The notes beneath the pieces are model-generated. The model was not told where the DNA came from, did not search any database, and saw only the letters and a program-made list of their open reading frames with translations. A stretch of DNA of 64,000 nucleotides from Aquimarina sp040786285 (GTDB taxonomy: Bacteria > Bacteroidota > Bacteroidia > Flavobacteriales > Flavobacteriaceae), in the NCBI RefSeq assembly GCF_040786285.1, contig NZ_JBFMKQ010000001.1, positions 62,001-126,000 on the forward strand. The letters run 5' to 3'. Position numbers and translations under genes: made by a program. Positions 8,523 to 17,799 of the stretch are shown piece after piece (the stretch's first letter is position 1; every line of letters starts with the position of its first letter).

Positions 8523-8530
8523 CAAAAGTA
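8523..8530 (-). promoter_or_regulatory. Candidate -7 element of tatD
   Basis: On the minus strand, TACTTTTG matches the Bacteroidota -7 consensus TAnnTTTG. It ends four bases before the tatD ATG, so transcription would start at or next to the start codon. The -33 TTG is not obvious at the usual spacing. Confidence 0.45.
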
Positions 8531-8592
8531 ATTAAATTTTACAGGCAGTCACGATACTTTTTATGGTATGGATTTTTTACCCTTGTATCGTA

Positions 8593-8880
8593 TTAAGAAA
8601 TACTGATTATTCTTTCTAATGGAATAACAACAGATCTTTTAAGAATTACCACCTTATCTGTTATCCCCCAAATTGTGGTTTCAACTTTTTTAACCCCTTC
8701 TTCATCTGCAAAAATAATCTTAACCTTTACGTGCTCTAGATTTCCTAGGCTTAATGCTCTTTTTAATGTGAGGTTTCGCATTTTCTTATCTCTTTTATTG
8801 TCAAGTACCTCATCTTTCGGAAAATGCAAAAACTGTATTTCCTCTTTTTCTATATCCTGAACTTTATCTCGTGTTTCCAT
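8593..8880 (-). CDS. Small conserved hypothetical protein
   Basis: The 95-residue protein has no signal peptide or membrane segment. It has a charged N-terminal third, then a beta-rich C-terminal part (VKVKIIFADEEG, VETTIWGITDKVVILKRSVVIPLERI) that resembles a compact barrel or Sm-like strand pattern. I recall similar short proteins in Flavobacteriia but no assigned function. It is a single gene between tatD and the divergent retropepsin-like gene. Its strong hydrophobic/charged alternation and clean start argue that it is real. Confidence 0.75.
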   Translation of the reverse strand: METRDKVQDIEKEEIQFLHFPKDEVLDNKRDKKMRNLTLKRALSLGNLEHVKVKIIFADEEGVKKVETTIWGITDKVVILKRSVVIPLERIISIS

Positions 8881-9047
8881 AACAATTTCAGATTTTTAAT
8901 TTTTGACTACTAGTAGTTCTATAAAATTTACATTTTTAACATTACATTTTCTGCAAAAACACTGTTAATTAACACTTTAAAGTTCAAAAACAGTCTCCGC
9001 ATGGTTTATCAAATAAGTTCATCAAACTTTCTCCTAATTAATTGTAT

Positions 9048-9055
9048 TACTTTTG
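9048..9055 (+). promoter_or_regulatory. Candidate -7 element before the retropepsin-like gene
   Basis: TACTTTTG matches TAnnTTTG and lies 21 bases before the ATG at 9077. The expected -33 TTTG is weak (ACTTT near 9026-9030). Confidence 0.45.
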
Positions 9056-9076
9056 TGTGCTATTAACAAATGAATA

Positions 9077-9526
9077 ATGACTCTTCGAAAACTCTTAACA
9101 CAAAAAGGATATCATCGAATCAAGCTAATCCTTACGAAAACAAATCATTTTGAGGTTAGAACTATCTTGAATGATGTAGAAGGTAATTTTATTGTAGATA
9201 CGGGCGCCTCAAATTCTTGTGTTGGTTTTGAAGCTGTAGAAAAATTTAACCTTTTTACCCAGGATAGTGATGTAAAAGCGGCCGGTGCCGGAGCAACCGA
9301 TATGCTAACGCAACTTTCAGAAAAAAACAGTATTCAAGTCGGTAATTGGTCAAGCAAGAGAATTTCTCTTATTTTATTTGACCTAAAACATGTAAATGCT
9401 GCTCTGATAGCACACCAAGCCGAGCCAGTTGACGGAATAATTGGTGCCGATATTCTAAAAAAAGGAAAAGCAATTATTGATTACGAAAGAAAATGCTTGT
9501 ACCTGAAACAAACTACAAAGCATTAA
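9077..9526 (+). CDS. Retropepsin-like aspartic protease family protein
   Basis: The 149-residue protein is the size of one retropepsin domain. It carries the active-site motif VDTGASNS, with the catalytic D-T-G, near residues 41-48, and a second conserved segment DGIIGADIL that matches the ILG-type strand of this family. Such proteins would act as dimers. There is no signal peptide or membrane anchor, so it is probably cytoplasmic. Substrate unknown. It is monocistronic; a 213-base spacer separates it from purH. Confidence 0.85.
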   Translation: MTLRKLLTQKGYHRIKLILTKTNHFEVRTILNDVEGNFIVDTGASNSCVGFEAVEKFNLFTQDSDVKAAGAGATDMLTQLSEKNSIQVGNWSSKRISLILFDLKHVNAALIAHQAEPVDGIIGADILKKGKAIIDYERKCLYLKQTTKH

Positions 9527-9684
9527 ACCTACAACTTGTTAAAAAGATCATTCTCTTGTGTTAATCGCTTCTATAGCACCTAAACTTGAAGCTGTTCTTT
9601 ACAATGCATTTTGAATAATTTAAGGGTAGGATGTTTTACTTACATTTTTGTTACAATTCACCATAAACAATTACATATAATTGA

Positions 9685-9716
9685 TTGTCTAATTGGTAAC
9701 TAAATTGCTATTTTTG
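9685..9716 (+). promoter_or_regulatory. Candidate purH promoter
   Basis: TTG at 9685-9687 and TATTTTTG at 9709-9716 fit the Bacteroidota -33/-7 pattern with a 21-base spacer, 23 bases before the purH ATG. Confidence 0.5.
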
Positions 9717-9739
9717 CATTTTACTAACTAAAATTTCTC

Positions 9740-11272
9740 ATGAGCAACACAAAATCGGCAAAATCCGCATTAATTTCTGTATTTAGTAAAGACGGACTAG
9801 CACCTATCGTAAAAAAATTAGACGAACTTAATATCACCATTTATTCTACCGGAGGAACCGAAAAATTCATTAGAGATTTGGGCGTTGATGTAATTCCTGT
9901 AGAAGATATTACCTCATACCCTTCTATTTTAGGCGGAAGAGTAAAAACATTACACCCTAAAGTATTTGGAGGGATTCTAAACCGCCAAAACAACGATAGT
10001 GATGTTGCAGAACTTGAGCAATACGAGATACCACAAATTGATATTGTTATTGTAGATCTTTATCCATTTGAAAAAACAGTAGCTTCGGGAGCACCCGAAC
10101 AAGATATTATTGAAAAAATAGATATAGGTGGTATTTCATTAATAAGAGCCGCAGCCAAAAACTTTGCAGATGTTACTTGTGTAGCATCGGTAGACGATTA
10201 CGCAGAGTTTTTAAATGTTATTTCTGAAGGAAAAGGAGATATTTCTCTCGAAGATCGAAAGCGATTTGCTGCCAAAGCTTTCAATGTATCATCGCACTAC
10301 GACTCTGCAATTTTTAATTATTTTAATAGCGATCATGAGATTGCTTCACTTAAAATAAGTGAAACCAAAGGCAAAGTATTACGCTACGGGGAAAACCCGC
10401 ATCAAAAAGGTTTTTTCTTTGGAGATTTTGATGCTATGTTTGATAAGTTACACGGTAAAGAATTATCTTACAACAACCTATTAGATGTAGATGCTGCTGT
10501 TAATTTGATGGGCGAATTTAAAGGTGAAGCTCCTACTTTTGCTATATTAAAACATAACAATGCATGTGGGCTGGCTCAACGAGAAACCGTGCTTCAATCT
10601 TATGTAGATGCTCTTGCCGGTGACCCGGTTTCAGCATTTGGAGGAATATTAATTAGCAATAGCGAATTAGATAAGGCAACCGCCGAAGAAATTCATAAAT
10701 TATTTTGCGAAGTGGTTATAGCTCCTTCATTTAGCAATGAAGCTTTAGAAATTTTAAAAGGAAAGAAAAACAGAATTCTTTTAGTACAGAAAGAAATTAC
10801 TTTACCTAAAACACAAGTTCGTTCATGTCTTAATGGAGCTTTAGTACAAGACAAAGATCTTAAAACTGATGCCAGAGAAGATCTAAATACGGCCACCAAA
10901 GTTGCCCCTACTTCAGAACAAATCGAAGATCTATTATTTGCATCAAAAATTTGTAAGCATACTAAATCCAACACCATAGTTTTTGTTAAAGGAAAACAGT
11001 TGCATGCAAGTGGTACCGGACAAACCTCTAGAGTAGATGCTTTAAAGCAATCCATTGAAAAAGCAAAATCATTTGACTTTAATTTAGACGGTGCAGTAAT
11101 GGCAAGTGATGCATTTTTTCCGTTTCCGGATTGTGTAGAAATAGCCGACAAAGCAGGGATTAAAGCAGTCATTCAACCCGGCGGTTCTATCAAGGATCAG
11201 TTAAGTATCGATTACTGTGATCAAAACGGAATTGCAATGGTTATGACCGGAACTCGTCATTTTAAACATTAA
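9740..11272 (+). CDS. purH: Bifunctional AICAR formyltransferase / IMP cyclohydrolase
   Basis: Catalyses the last two steps of de novo IMP synthesis: 10-formyl-THF-dependent formylation of AICAR, then ring closure. The 510-residue length is typical. The N-terminal MGS-like IMP cyclohydrolase domain (about 1-195) contains STGGTEKFI and GGRVKTLHPKV. The C-terminal transformylase domain contains RYGENPHQ, LKHNNACG and the ASDAFFPFPD segment. It is immediately followed by mreB with a 44-base gap and may be co-transcribed with it. Confidence 0.98.
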   Translation: MSNTKSAKSALISVFSKDGLAPIVKKLDELNITIYSTGGTEKFIRDLGVDVIPVEDITSYPSILGGRVKTLHPKVFGGILNRQNNDSDVAELEQYEIPQIDIVIVDLYPFEKTVASGAPEQDIIEKIDIGGISLIRAAAKNFADVTCVASVDDYAEFLNVISEGKGDISLEDRKRFAAKAFNVSSHYDSAIFNYFNSDHEIASLKISETKGKVLRYGENPHQKGFFFGDFDAMFDKLHGKELSYNNLLDVDAAVNLMGEFKGEAPTFAILKHNNACGLAQRETVLQSYVDALAGDPVSAFGGILISNSELDKATAEEIHKLFCEVVIAPSFSNEALEILKGKKNRILLVQKEITLPKTQVRSCLNGALVQDKDLKTDAREDLNTATKVAPTSEQIEDLLFASKICKHTKSNTIVFVKGKQLHASGTGQTSRVDALKQSIEKAKSFDFNLDGAVMASDAFFPFPDCVEIADKAGIKAVIQPGGSIKDQLSIDYCDQNGIAMVMTGTRHFKH

Positions 11273-11316
11273 TTTTATTACATTTACTGAATTTTAACCC
11301 CTTTTTTGAACTTTTT

Positions 11317-12345
11317 ATGGGATTTTTTGACTTCTTTACCGAAGAGATCGCAATAGATTTAGGTACCGCCAACACATTAGTTATTCATAATGACAAAGTA
11401 GTTGTCGATAGTCCATCTATTGTTGCCAGAGATATTATGACTGGTAAAATTATTGCAGCAGGAAAAGAAGCTGCCATGATGCAAGGAAAAACCCATGAGA
11501 ATATAAAAACTATTCGTCCGCTCAAAGATGGTGTAATTGCTGATTTTGATGCTAGTGAGAAGATGATAAGTCTTTTTATTAAGGATATCCCTGCATTAAA
11601 GAAAAAAATCTTTGCACCGGCGTTACGTATGGTGATTTGCATCCCTTCAGGAATTACCGAGGTAGAGATGCGAGCTGTTAGAGAAAGTGCTGAGCGTGTT
11701 AATGGAAAAGAAGTGTATCTTATTCATGAACCAATGGCTGCTGCTATTGGTATCGGTGTAGATATTATGCAGCCAAAAGGAAACATGATAGTAGATATAG
11801 GGGGTGGTACTACCGAGATTGCTGTTATTGCTCTTGGCGGAATTGTATGTGATAAATCTGTAAAAATTGCAGGTGATGTATTCACTAATGATATTATATA
11901 TTATATGCGTACACAACATAATTTATATGTTGGAGAACGCACCGCAGAGAAAATAAAAATACAAATAGGTGCTGCTACCGAGGATCTCGAATTACCGCCA
12001 GAAGAGATGAATGTTCAGGGTCGTGACTTATTAACGGGAAAACCAAAACAAGTTCAGATTTCATATAGAGAAATGGCAAAAGCTCTTGATAAATCTATTC
12101 TACGTATTGAAGATGCTGTGATGGAAACCTTATCGCAGACTCCTCCAGAACTTGCAGCAGACATATACAACACAGGGATATATCTTGCTGGTGGAGGTTC
12201 TATGCTTCGTGGATTAGACAAACGTCTATCGCAAAAAACCGATTTACCTGTTTATATTGCCGAAGATCCATTAAGAGCAGTAGTAAGAGGAACTGGGATT
12301 ACACTTAAAAACATAAATAGATATAAAAGTGTATTGATTAAATAA
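11317..12345 (+). CDS. mreB: Rod shape-determining actin-like protein MreB
   Basis: Actin-like ATPase that forms membrane-associated filaments guiding lateral cell-wall synthesis. The 342-residue protein begins with GFFDFFTEEIAIDLGTANT, where DLGTANT is the phosphate-1 loop. It also has IVDIGGGTTEIA (phosphate 2) and AGGGSMLRGL (adenosine motif). A 134-base spacer separates it from mreC; the order mreB-mreC-mreD-mrdA-rodA is the classic elongasome cluster. Confidence 0.98.
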   Translation: MGFFDFFTEEIAIDLGTANTLVIHNDKVVVDSPSIVARDIMTGKIIAAGKEAAMMQGKTHENIKTIRPLKDGVIADFDASEKMISLFIKDIPALKKKIFAPALRMVICIPSGITEVEMRAVRESAERVNGKEVYLIHEPMAAAIGIGVDIMQPKGNMIVDIGGGTTEIAVIALGGIVCDKSVKIAGDVFTNDIIYYMRTQHNLYVGERTAEKIKIQIGAATEDLELPPEEMNVQGRDLLTGKPKQVQISYREMAKALDKSILRIEDAVMETLSQTPPELAADIYNTGIYLAGGGSMLRGLDKRLSQKTDLPVYIAEDPLRAVVRGTGITLKNINRYKSVLIK

Positions 12346-12479
12346 CATTTTAAAAAAATAGTATTTAAGAATATACCTAAATTTCTGATTTTACGTTATC
12401 CTCCTTTAATACGTTATAGCTCGGGCTTAAAACCTATGTAATTGTACGTTTAACTAAAGAGATAATCATACCCTAAATC

Positions 12480-13304
12480 ATGCAGCAGATCATTAATTTT
12501 TTAATACGAAATAAACATTCGCTGCTGTTTCTATTACTATTATTATTATCCTTGATCTTTACTATACAATCCCATTCTTATCATAGGAGTAAGTTTGTGA
12601 GCTCAACCAATTTTATTAGCGGGGGTATATATGGCTGGCAACATTCTGTAAGTGATTATTTTAAATTAAAAAAGGAAAACGAACGGCTTCTGGAAGAAAA
12701 TGAACGACTTCATAATCAATTAAGTGCTTATGGATTAGATTCTGTAGCCTTAAAACGTATAGACACCTCATCCTTTGACAAACCCTACACTTTTATAAAA
12801 GCAAGAGTCATCAAAAATGATTACAGTAAAGTTGACAACTATATTCTAATTAATAAAGGTGAAAAAGATAGCATATTACCCGATATGGGAGTGATTACCG
12901 ACCAAGGCATTATCGGAATTATTGAGAATACAACAAAAAACTATGGTAGAATAATTTCAATCCTTAATAGTAACTCACGCATCAATGCAGGGTTAAAAAA
13001 ATCTAATCATTACGGTTCATTGGTTTGGAATGGAGAAGATCCTAATATTGTTCAGCTAGAAACTATACCTAGACAAGCTATTCTAAAAGAGGGAGATACC
13101 ATTATTACTCATGGGCGATCTACTATTTTCCCCAAAGGAATCGGAATCGGAACCATAGTTAACTACAGTTTAAATCAAAATAAAAGTTATTACCTTATTG
13201 ATGTCAAATTATTTAATGATATGACTAATATTGGATTTGTATATTCAATTAAGAATAGTAATGCCAGTGAAATTAAAAGCTTAGAAAAACCAGATTATGA
13301 ATAA
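12480..13304 (+). CDS. mreC: Rod shape-determining protein MreC
   Basis: A bitopic inner-membrane scaffold that activates PBP2/RodA. The 274-residue protein has a short cytoplasmic N-terminus, one transmembrane helix (about residues 12-30, Leu-rich), a coiled coil (KKENERLLEENERLHNQL, about 62-80) and the paired beta-barrel MreC domain with VITDQGIIGII. Its last eight bases overlap mreD, so the two are translationally coupled. Confidence 0.96.
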   Translation: MQQIINFLIRNKHSLLFLLLLLLSLIFTIQSHSYHRSKFVSSTNFISGGIYGWQHSVSDYFKLKKENERLLEENERLHNQLSAYGLDSVALKRIDTSSFDKPYTFIKARVIKNDYSKVDNYILINKGEKDSILPDMGVITDQGIIGIIENTTKNYGRIISILNSNSRINAGLKKSNHYGSLVWNGEDPNIVQLETIPRQAILKEGDTIITHGRSTIFPKGIGIGTIVNYSLNQNKSYYLIDVKLFNDMTNIGFVYSIKNSNASEIKSLEKPDYE

Positions 13305-13803
13305 GGATGTGGCATTACAAATAGGAAGGTTTATAATTCTGATTTTGGTTCAAGTAATGGTTCTTAATCATGTTAACTTCTTAGGTTTTTTAAACCCATA
13401 TATTTACATCATTTTTATCCTCTTAGCTCCTATAAACATAAACAAAAGCCTCTTTCTTTTGATTAGTTTTTTCTTGGGATTAATCATGGATATTTTTGGG
13501 GATTCTGGTGGTATACATGCAGCTGCTTGCACTATTATAGCATTTTTTCGACCAGTAGCACTGCGCAGTGTATTTGGACTTAGTTATGAATTCCAAACCG
13601 TAAAATTAAGTAATTTAGGTTTTGGCGAAAGATTCGCCTATGTAACCCTTATGGTTTTAACACATCATATTGTTCTATTTTCATTAGAAATTTTTAACTT
13701 CTCACATATACTATTAACCGCAAAAAAGACGTTATTTACCAGTTTATTTACTATAGTGATTACTATGCTGGTTTTAGTAGTGTTTAGAAGAAAAGATTCA
13801 TGA
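13297..13803 (+). CDS. mreD: Rod shape-determining membrane protein MreD
   Basis: The 168-residue protein has five to six transmembrane helices and is of the MreD type. It includes the family's GLIMDIFGDSGGIHA segment and a C-terminal helix with basic tail (FRRKDS). It overlaps mreC by eight bases and mrdA by four (ATGA). MreD works with MreC at the inner membrane to organise the elongasome; sequence conservation in this family is low, so gene order carries much of the identification. Confidence 0.92.
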   Translation: MNKDVALQIGRFIILILVQVMVLNHVNFLGFLNPYIYIIFILLAPININKSLFLLISFFLGLIMDIFGDSGGIHAAACTIIAFFRPVALRSVFGLSYEFQTVKLSNLGFGERFAYVTLMVLTHHIVLFSLEIFNFSHILLTAKKTLFTSLFTIVITMLVLVVFRRKDS

Positions 13804-15671
13804 GAAAGTTATTACTGTATCTTATCATTGTTACTACGGGTTTTGTTTTTGTTGCAAGACTCTTTTACTTGCAAATTTACAATACATCCTTTGCATCTTT
13901 ATCAGAAGATAATGCTGTAAAGGTAATCTATGATTATCCGCAGAGAGGGGCAATCTATGATAGAAATGGCAGATTATTGGTTACTAATCAACCTTCTTAT
14001 GATGTCATGGTAATTCCTAGAGAATTAAAAGCTTTTGATACTTTAGAGTTTTGTTCTATTTTAAAAATCAGTAAAGATAAATTGGTAAAAAGATTACACA
14101 AAGCCAGAGTGTATTCTCCCAGAGTTCCTTCAATAGTAATCCCACAATTGACCAAAGATGAATATGCCTATCTACAGGAAAAAATGCGGAAATTTGATGG
14201 CTTTTACATTCAGAAACGATCACTTAGAGATTATCAAACTATACACGCAGCTAATGTTTTAGGTTATATTGGCGAGGTTAACGATGCTTTGATTAAGAAA
14301 GACCCTTATTATCTCTCGGGTGATCTTATAGGCATTGATGGTGTAGAAAAACAATACGAAAATGAACTTAGAGGGATTAAAGGCGTAAAGCGAATACAAA
14401 AAGACAGATTTAACCGAGATATCGGGCCTTATAAAAATGGAAAATTCGATACTTTACCTGTAAACGGAAAAGATCTTACCATTACTATTGATGCTGGCTT
14501 ACAGGGATATGGGCAAAGGCTTATGCGCAATAAACGTGGAGGAATTGTAGCACTCGAACCCTCTACAGGAGAGATACTTGCATTAATAACCGCACCAACA
14601 TACAGACCTGATTTATTAGTAGGACGAAAAAGATCTCCTAACTTCACAAAACTTGTATACGACACCATTGCAAATCCTTTGTTCGATAGAGGTGTTACAG
14701 GTGAATACCCTCCGGGGTCACCTTTTAAAACTATTAATGCCTTAATAGGGCTACAGGAAGATGTCATAGATCTTAATGAAAGAGTTTCTTGTAGAATGGG
14801 GTATTATTATGGAAAAAGAGGGCAAAAACTAGGTTGTCATGCTCATAGGGGCCCCCTTAATATGATACCAGGAATTGCCAATTCTTGCAATGCATATTTT
14901 GCAACTGTGTATAAAAGAATTATAGAAAAATACGATACTCCTCAAGAAGGAATGGATAACTGGAGAAAACACGTACAAAGCTTTGGATTAGGAAAATATC
15001 TGGGTAATGATTTACCGACAGGAAAACGAGGCAAAGTACCAACTGCGGCGTATTACAACAAAATATACCAGTACCCCACTTATAAATGGTATGCTTCTGC
15101 TACTTTGTCTAATGCTATCGGTCAAGGAGAAGTACTAGCAACACCAATACAATTAGCTAATATGACAGCCGCTATTGCAAATAGAGGCTATTATCACACT
15201 CCGCATATTATAAAAGCAATTGACAGTAAGCCCATAGACAATGAAAACTACACTACGCCCAAGGTTACTACAATTGACAAAGAATATTTTGAGCCCGTAA
15301 TCGAAGGAATGCATCAGGTATACACTAACGGAACTGCGAGTTTTTTACAGGTTAAGGGGATAGATATCTGCGGAAAAACAGGAACAGCAGAAAATTTCAC
15401 TAAGATTAATGGTGTTAAAACACAACTTACAGATCATTCTGTTTTTATAGCATTTGCCCCTAAGGACAACCCTAAGATAGCGCTTGCCGTTTTTGTTGAA
15501 AATGGATATTGGGGAGCTCGATATGCAGGTAGAATTGCTTCTTTAATGATTGAAAAACATCTATCTGGTACAATTTCAAGAACAGATCTAGAAGATTGGA
15601 TTCTTACCCATAGCCTTGAAGAAGAGTATGCAAAACCTTATAGTGGCGAACCTTTTAAAATTAATCAATAA
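13800..15671 (+). CDS. mrdA: Penicillin-binding protein 2 (elongation transpeptidase)
   Basis: Class B PBP that crosslinks peptidoglycan during side-wall growth. The 623-residue protein has an N-terminal transmembrane anchor (about 5-25) and a dimerisation domain with PQRGAIYDRNGRLL. The transpeptidase domain shows SPFK (nucleophile Ser307, Lys310), SCN (Ser362-Asn364) and KTGT (526-529). It overlaps mreD upstream, and its stop overlaps the rodA ATG (TAATG), so PBP2 and its partner glycosyltransferase are coupled. Confidence 0.97.
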   Translation: MRKLLLYLIIVTTGFVFVARLFYLQIYNTSFASLSEDNAVKVIYDYPQRGAIYDRNGRLLVTNQPSYDVMVIPRELKAFDTLEFCSILKISKDKLVKRLHKARVYSPRVPSIVIPQLTKDEYAYLQEKMRKFDGFYIQKRSLRDYQTIHAANVLGYIGEVNDALIKKDPYYLSGDLIGIDGVEKQYENELRGIKGVKRIQKDRFNRDIGPYKNGKFDTLPVNGKDLTITIDAGLQGYGQRLMRNKRGGIVALEPSTGEILALITAPTYRPDLLVGRKRSPNFTKLVYDTIANPLFDRGVTGEYPPGSPFKTINALIGLQEDVIDLNERVSCRMGYYYGKRGQKLGCHAHRGPLNMIPGIANSCNAYFATVYKRIIEKYDTPQEGMDNWRKHVQSFGLGKYLGNDLPTGKRGKVPTAAYYNKIYQYPTYKWYASATLSNAIGQGEVLATPIQLANMTAAIANRGYYHTPHIIKAIDSKPIDNENYTTPKVTTIDKEYFEPVIEGMHQVYTNGTASFLQVKGIDICGKTGTAENFTKINGVKTQLTDHSVFIAFAPKDNPKIALAVFVENGYWGARYAGRIASLMIEKHLSGTISRTDLEDWILTHSLEEEYAKPYSGEPFKINQ

Positions 15672-16924
15672 TGGCAAGATCTAGCGTAGCCGCTATTGAT
15701 TGGATAACGGTTTTATTATTTTTATTATTAGTAGGTTTTGGGTGGGGAAACATTTATTCGGCGTCATATGAGGGAGAAACTTTCTCTTTGTCAGATTTTT
15801 CTCAAGCTTATGTAAAACAAGCCTATTGGATACTATTAAGTATCATACTCATTATTATTATACAAGCTATAGAGGCGAAGTTTTATGAACGATTTGCCGG
15901 TTTAATCTATGTGATATCCATATTATCACTTGTAGGGTTATTTATTTTCGGAAAAACCATTTCTGGCGCAACTTCATGGTATGCGATTGGTCCTATAAGC
16001 TTACAACCTTCAGAATTTGCAAAAGCATGTACTGCATTGGCCTTGGCCAAATACTTAAGTGATATGCAAACCAATATTAAGCTTCTTGGCCATCAGGTAA
16101 GAGCGTTTTTAATTATTGCCATACCAGCAGTAATTATTATCCCTCAGCCAGATCCGGGAAGTGCTTTAGTTTACGCCGCTTTTTTCTTTCCTCTGTATAG
16201 AGAGGGGTTAGCAGCTATATATCTCATTGTGGGAGCTTCGGCAGCTGGATTATTTGTACTCACCCTACTTTTTAACCCGCTGTGGGTAGTACTTGCAATT
16301 GCCGCAGTCATGATTTTTATTCTAATCAAAAATAGAAAACAAAAGCCTAAGTACTCAAGATACCTTTTAACTATTATTGTTATTACAGGATTCTGTTTTT
16401 CTGTTAACTACATTTTTAATAATGTATTTGAACAACGACATAGAGACCGATTTAATATTGTTTTAGGAAAAGAAGTTGATGCTAAAGGGATAGGCTACAA
16501 CACGAATCAAAGTCAGATTGCAATTGGAAGTGGTAGCTGGACAGGAAAAGGATGGAAAGAAGGGACACAAACCAAAGGAGGTTTTGTTCCAGAACAACAT
16601 ACAGATTACATATTTAGTACTGTAGGCGAAGAGTGGGGATTTTTAGGAGCTACTATGGTCATCATTTTATTTATTTTATTGTTGATTAGACTAATTAATC
16701 TGGCAGAAAGACAAAAATCACAATTTAGCAGAGTATATGGCTATAGCGTTGTGGGTATATTATTTATTCACTTCGCTATAAATATTGGTATGGTAACCGG
16801 TTTAATGCCCACTATTGGTATTCCTCTTCCGTTTTTTAGCTATGGTGGATCGGGATTGTGGGGTTTCACTATTTTATTATTTATCTTTATTAAGCTAGAT
16901 GCCAATCGCGTTAATGAATGGTAA
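15671..16924 (+). CDS. rodA: Peptidoglycan glycosyltransferase RodA
   Basis: SEDS-family lipid II polymerase, the partner of PBP2. The 417-residue protein has about ten transmembrane segments, the motifs LQPSEFAK and PQPDPGSAL, a long periplasmic loop with RDRFNIVLGKEVDAKGIGYN, and the C-terminal signature GIPLPFFSYGGSG. Its ATG overlaps the mrdA stop. It is the last gene of the cluster and converges on the nuclease gene 11 bases away; I see no terminator hairpin between them. Confidence 0.97.
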   Translation: MARSSVAAIDWITVLLFLLLVGFGWGNIYSASYEGETFSLSDFSQAYVKQAYWILLSIILIIIIQAIEAKFYERFAGLIYVISILSLVGLFIFGKTISGATSWYAIGPISLQPSEFAKACTALALAKYLSDMQTNIKLLGHQVRAFLIIAIPAVIIIPQPDPGSALVYAAFFFPLYREGLAAIYLIVGASAAGLFVLTLLFNPLWVVLAIAAVMIFILIKNRKQKPKYSRYLLTIIVITGFCFSVNYIFNNVFEQRHRDRFNIVLGKEVDAKGIGYNTNQSQIAIGSGSWTGKGWKEGTQTKGGFVPEQHTDYIFSTVGEEWGFLGATMVIILFILLLIRLINLAERQKSQFSRVYGYSVVGILFIHFAINIGMVTGLMPTIGIPLPFFSYGGSGLWGFTILLFIFIKLDANRVNEW

Positions 16925-16935
16925 TTAGTAATAAA

Positions 16936-17739
16936 TTAAAACTTCCACCCTGTCGTATTGGTCGAAGCCTCTAACTTTGCTTCAACAGCATCTTCTAATT
17001 TTGGAAAAAAATCGATTCCGGTAAGTTCTTCAATACGATCAACTGAAACTACATACTGTTTAAGAGGAGTATTTGAGTTTTTACCTTCCATCAAAAAAGC
17101 GATCATTTTAGGTTTTTTAGTGCTTTTACTCAATAGTACTTTATAGAAATACTTAGGTACCGATACGGCCTCATACCCTATTGTTTTAAGATTATCAGAT
17201 AAAACACCTCCGGTAACCACATATAACCCATCATAACTCTTTGCCCAGTATCTTACTTTTTGCTCTAATTCATTCCAGATACCACTATTAAATTCATGAT
17301 TTTGAGGTGTAATATTCGATGTAAGAAATGTTTCTTCGAAAGCTCCGTAGTTAAATCTCCTATCACCTGCTGGGCATAAATGTCCCCGGTCATACCCTGA
17401 TTTTTTATAATTACGCCAATCTGCAGAAGATGTTCTTACTTTTTTATCTACTTCAAAATACGGGCGTTTAAAGTCATTAGAGGATAAATGTTCTTTCTTT
17501 AAATGATACGCTACCCATTCTGCTTGTTCGTGCTTTTCAGAATACGATAATGAATAATGATTATGAGTTACAATTGTTCCTGTAGTTGATGTTGGAAGGT
17601 AAAAAAAGCTTAGTTCAGGTTTTTGTTCTTCGGTGGCCTCATCATGGGTATATGTGTTATTATCTTCATATTCTTCGAAATAATAAAAACCTATCGTGAC
17701 GATGATAATTAATAATGGGTAAATATATTTTCTCTTCAA
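16936..17739 (-). CDS. Membrane-anchored DNA/RNA non-specific endonuclease
   Basis: A beta-beta-alpha-metal nuclease of the NucA/Serratia type. The 267-residue protein has an N-terminal hydrophobic anchor or uncleaved signal (about residues 4-20) followed by an acidic linker, so the enzyme should face the periplasm. The active-site motif is YDRGHLCPAGDRR with catalytic His120 in DRGH (117-120). A downstream metal-ligand segment, TSNITPQNHEFNSGIWNELE, follows. Likely role: degradation of extracellular or periplasmic nucleic acid for nutrition. No immunity gene is adjacent, which argues against a toxin role. Confidence 0.93.
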   Translation of the reverse strand: MKRKYIYPLLIIIVTIGFYYFEEYEDNNTYTHDEATEEQKPELSFFYLPTSTTGTIVTHNHYSLSYSEKHEQAEWVAYHLKKEHLSSNDFKRPYFEVDKKVRTSSADWRNYKKSGYDRGHLCPAGDRRFNYGAFEETFLTSNITPQNHEFNSGIWNELEQKVRYWAKSYDGLYVVTGGVLSDNLKTIGYEAVSVPKYFYKVLLSKSTKKPKMIAFLMEGKNSNTPLKQYVVSVDRIEELTGIDFFPKLEDAVEAKLEASTNTTGWKF

Positions 17740-17799
17740 TTTTTTTTATTTAATAGCGAAATGCAAAAATATCAAAATATTGCGTTTACAAAACCTAAT

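Noticed and set aside
10693..11172. 159-codon frame opposite purH
   Set aside because: Antisense to conserved PurH motifs; Ser/Leu-rich composition typical of a reverse-strand shadow.
16936..17739. Secreted nuclease as a toxin of a competition system
   Set aside because: No immunity gene, delivery domain or repeat region is adjacent, and the N-terminal anchor suggests a housekeeping periplasmic nuclease.
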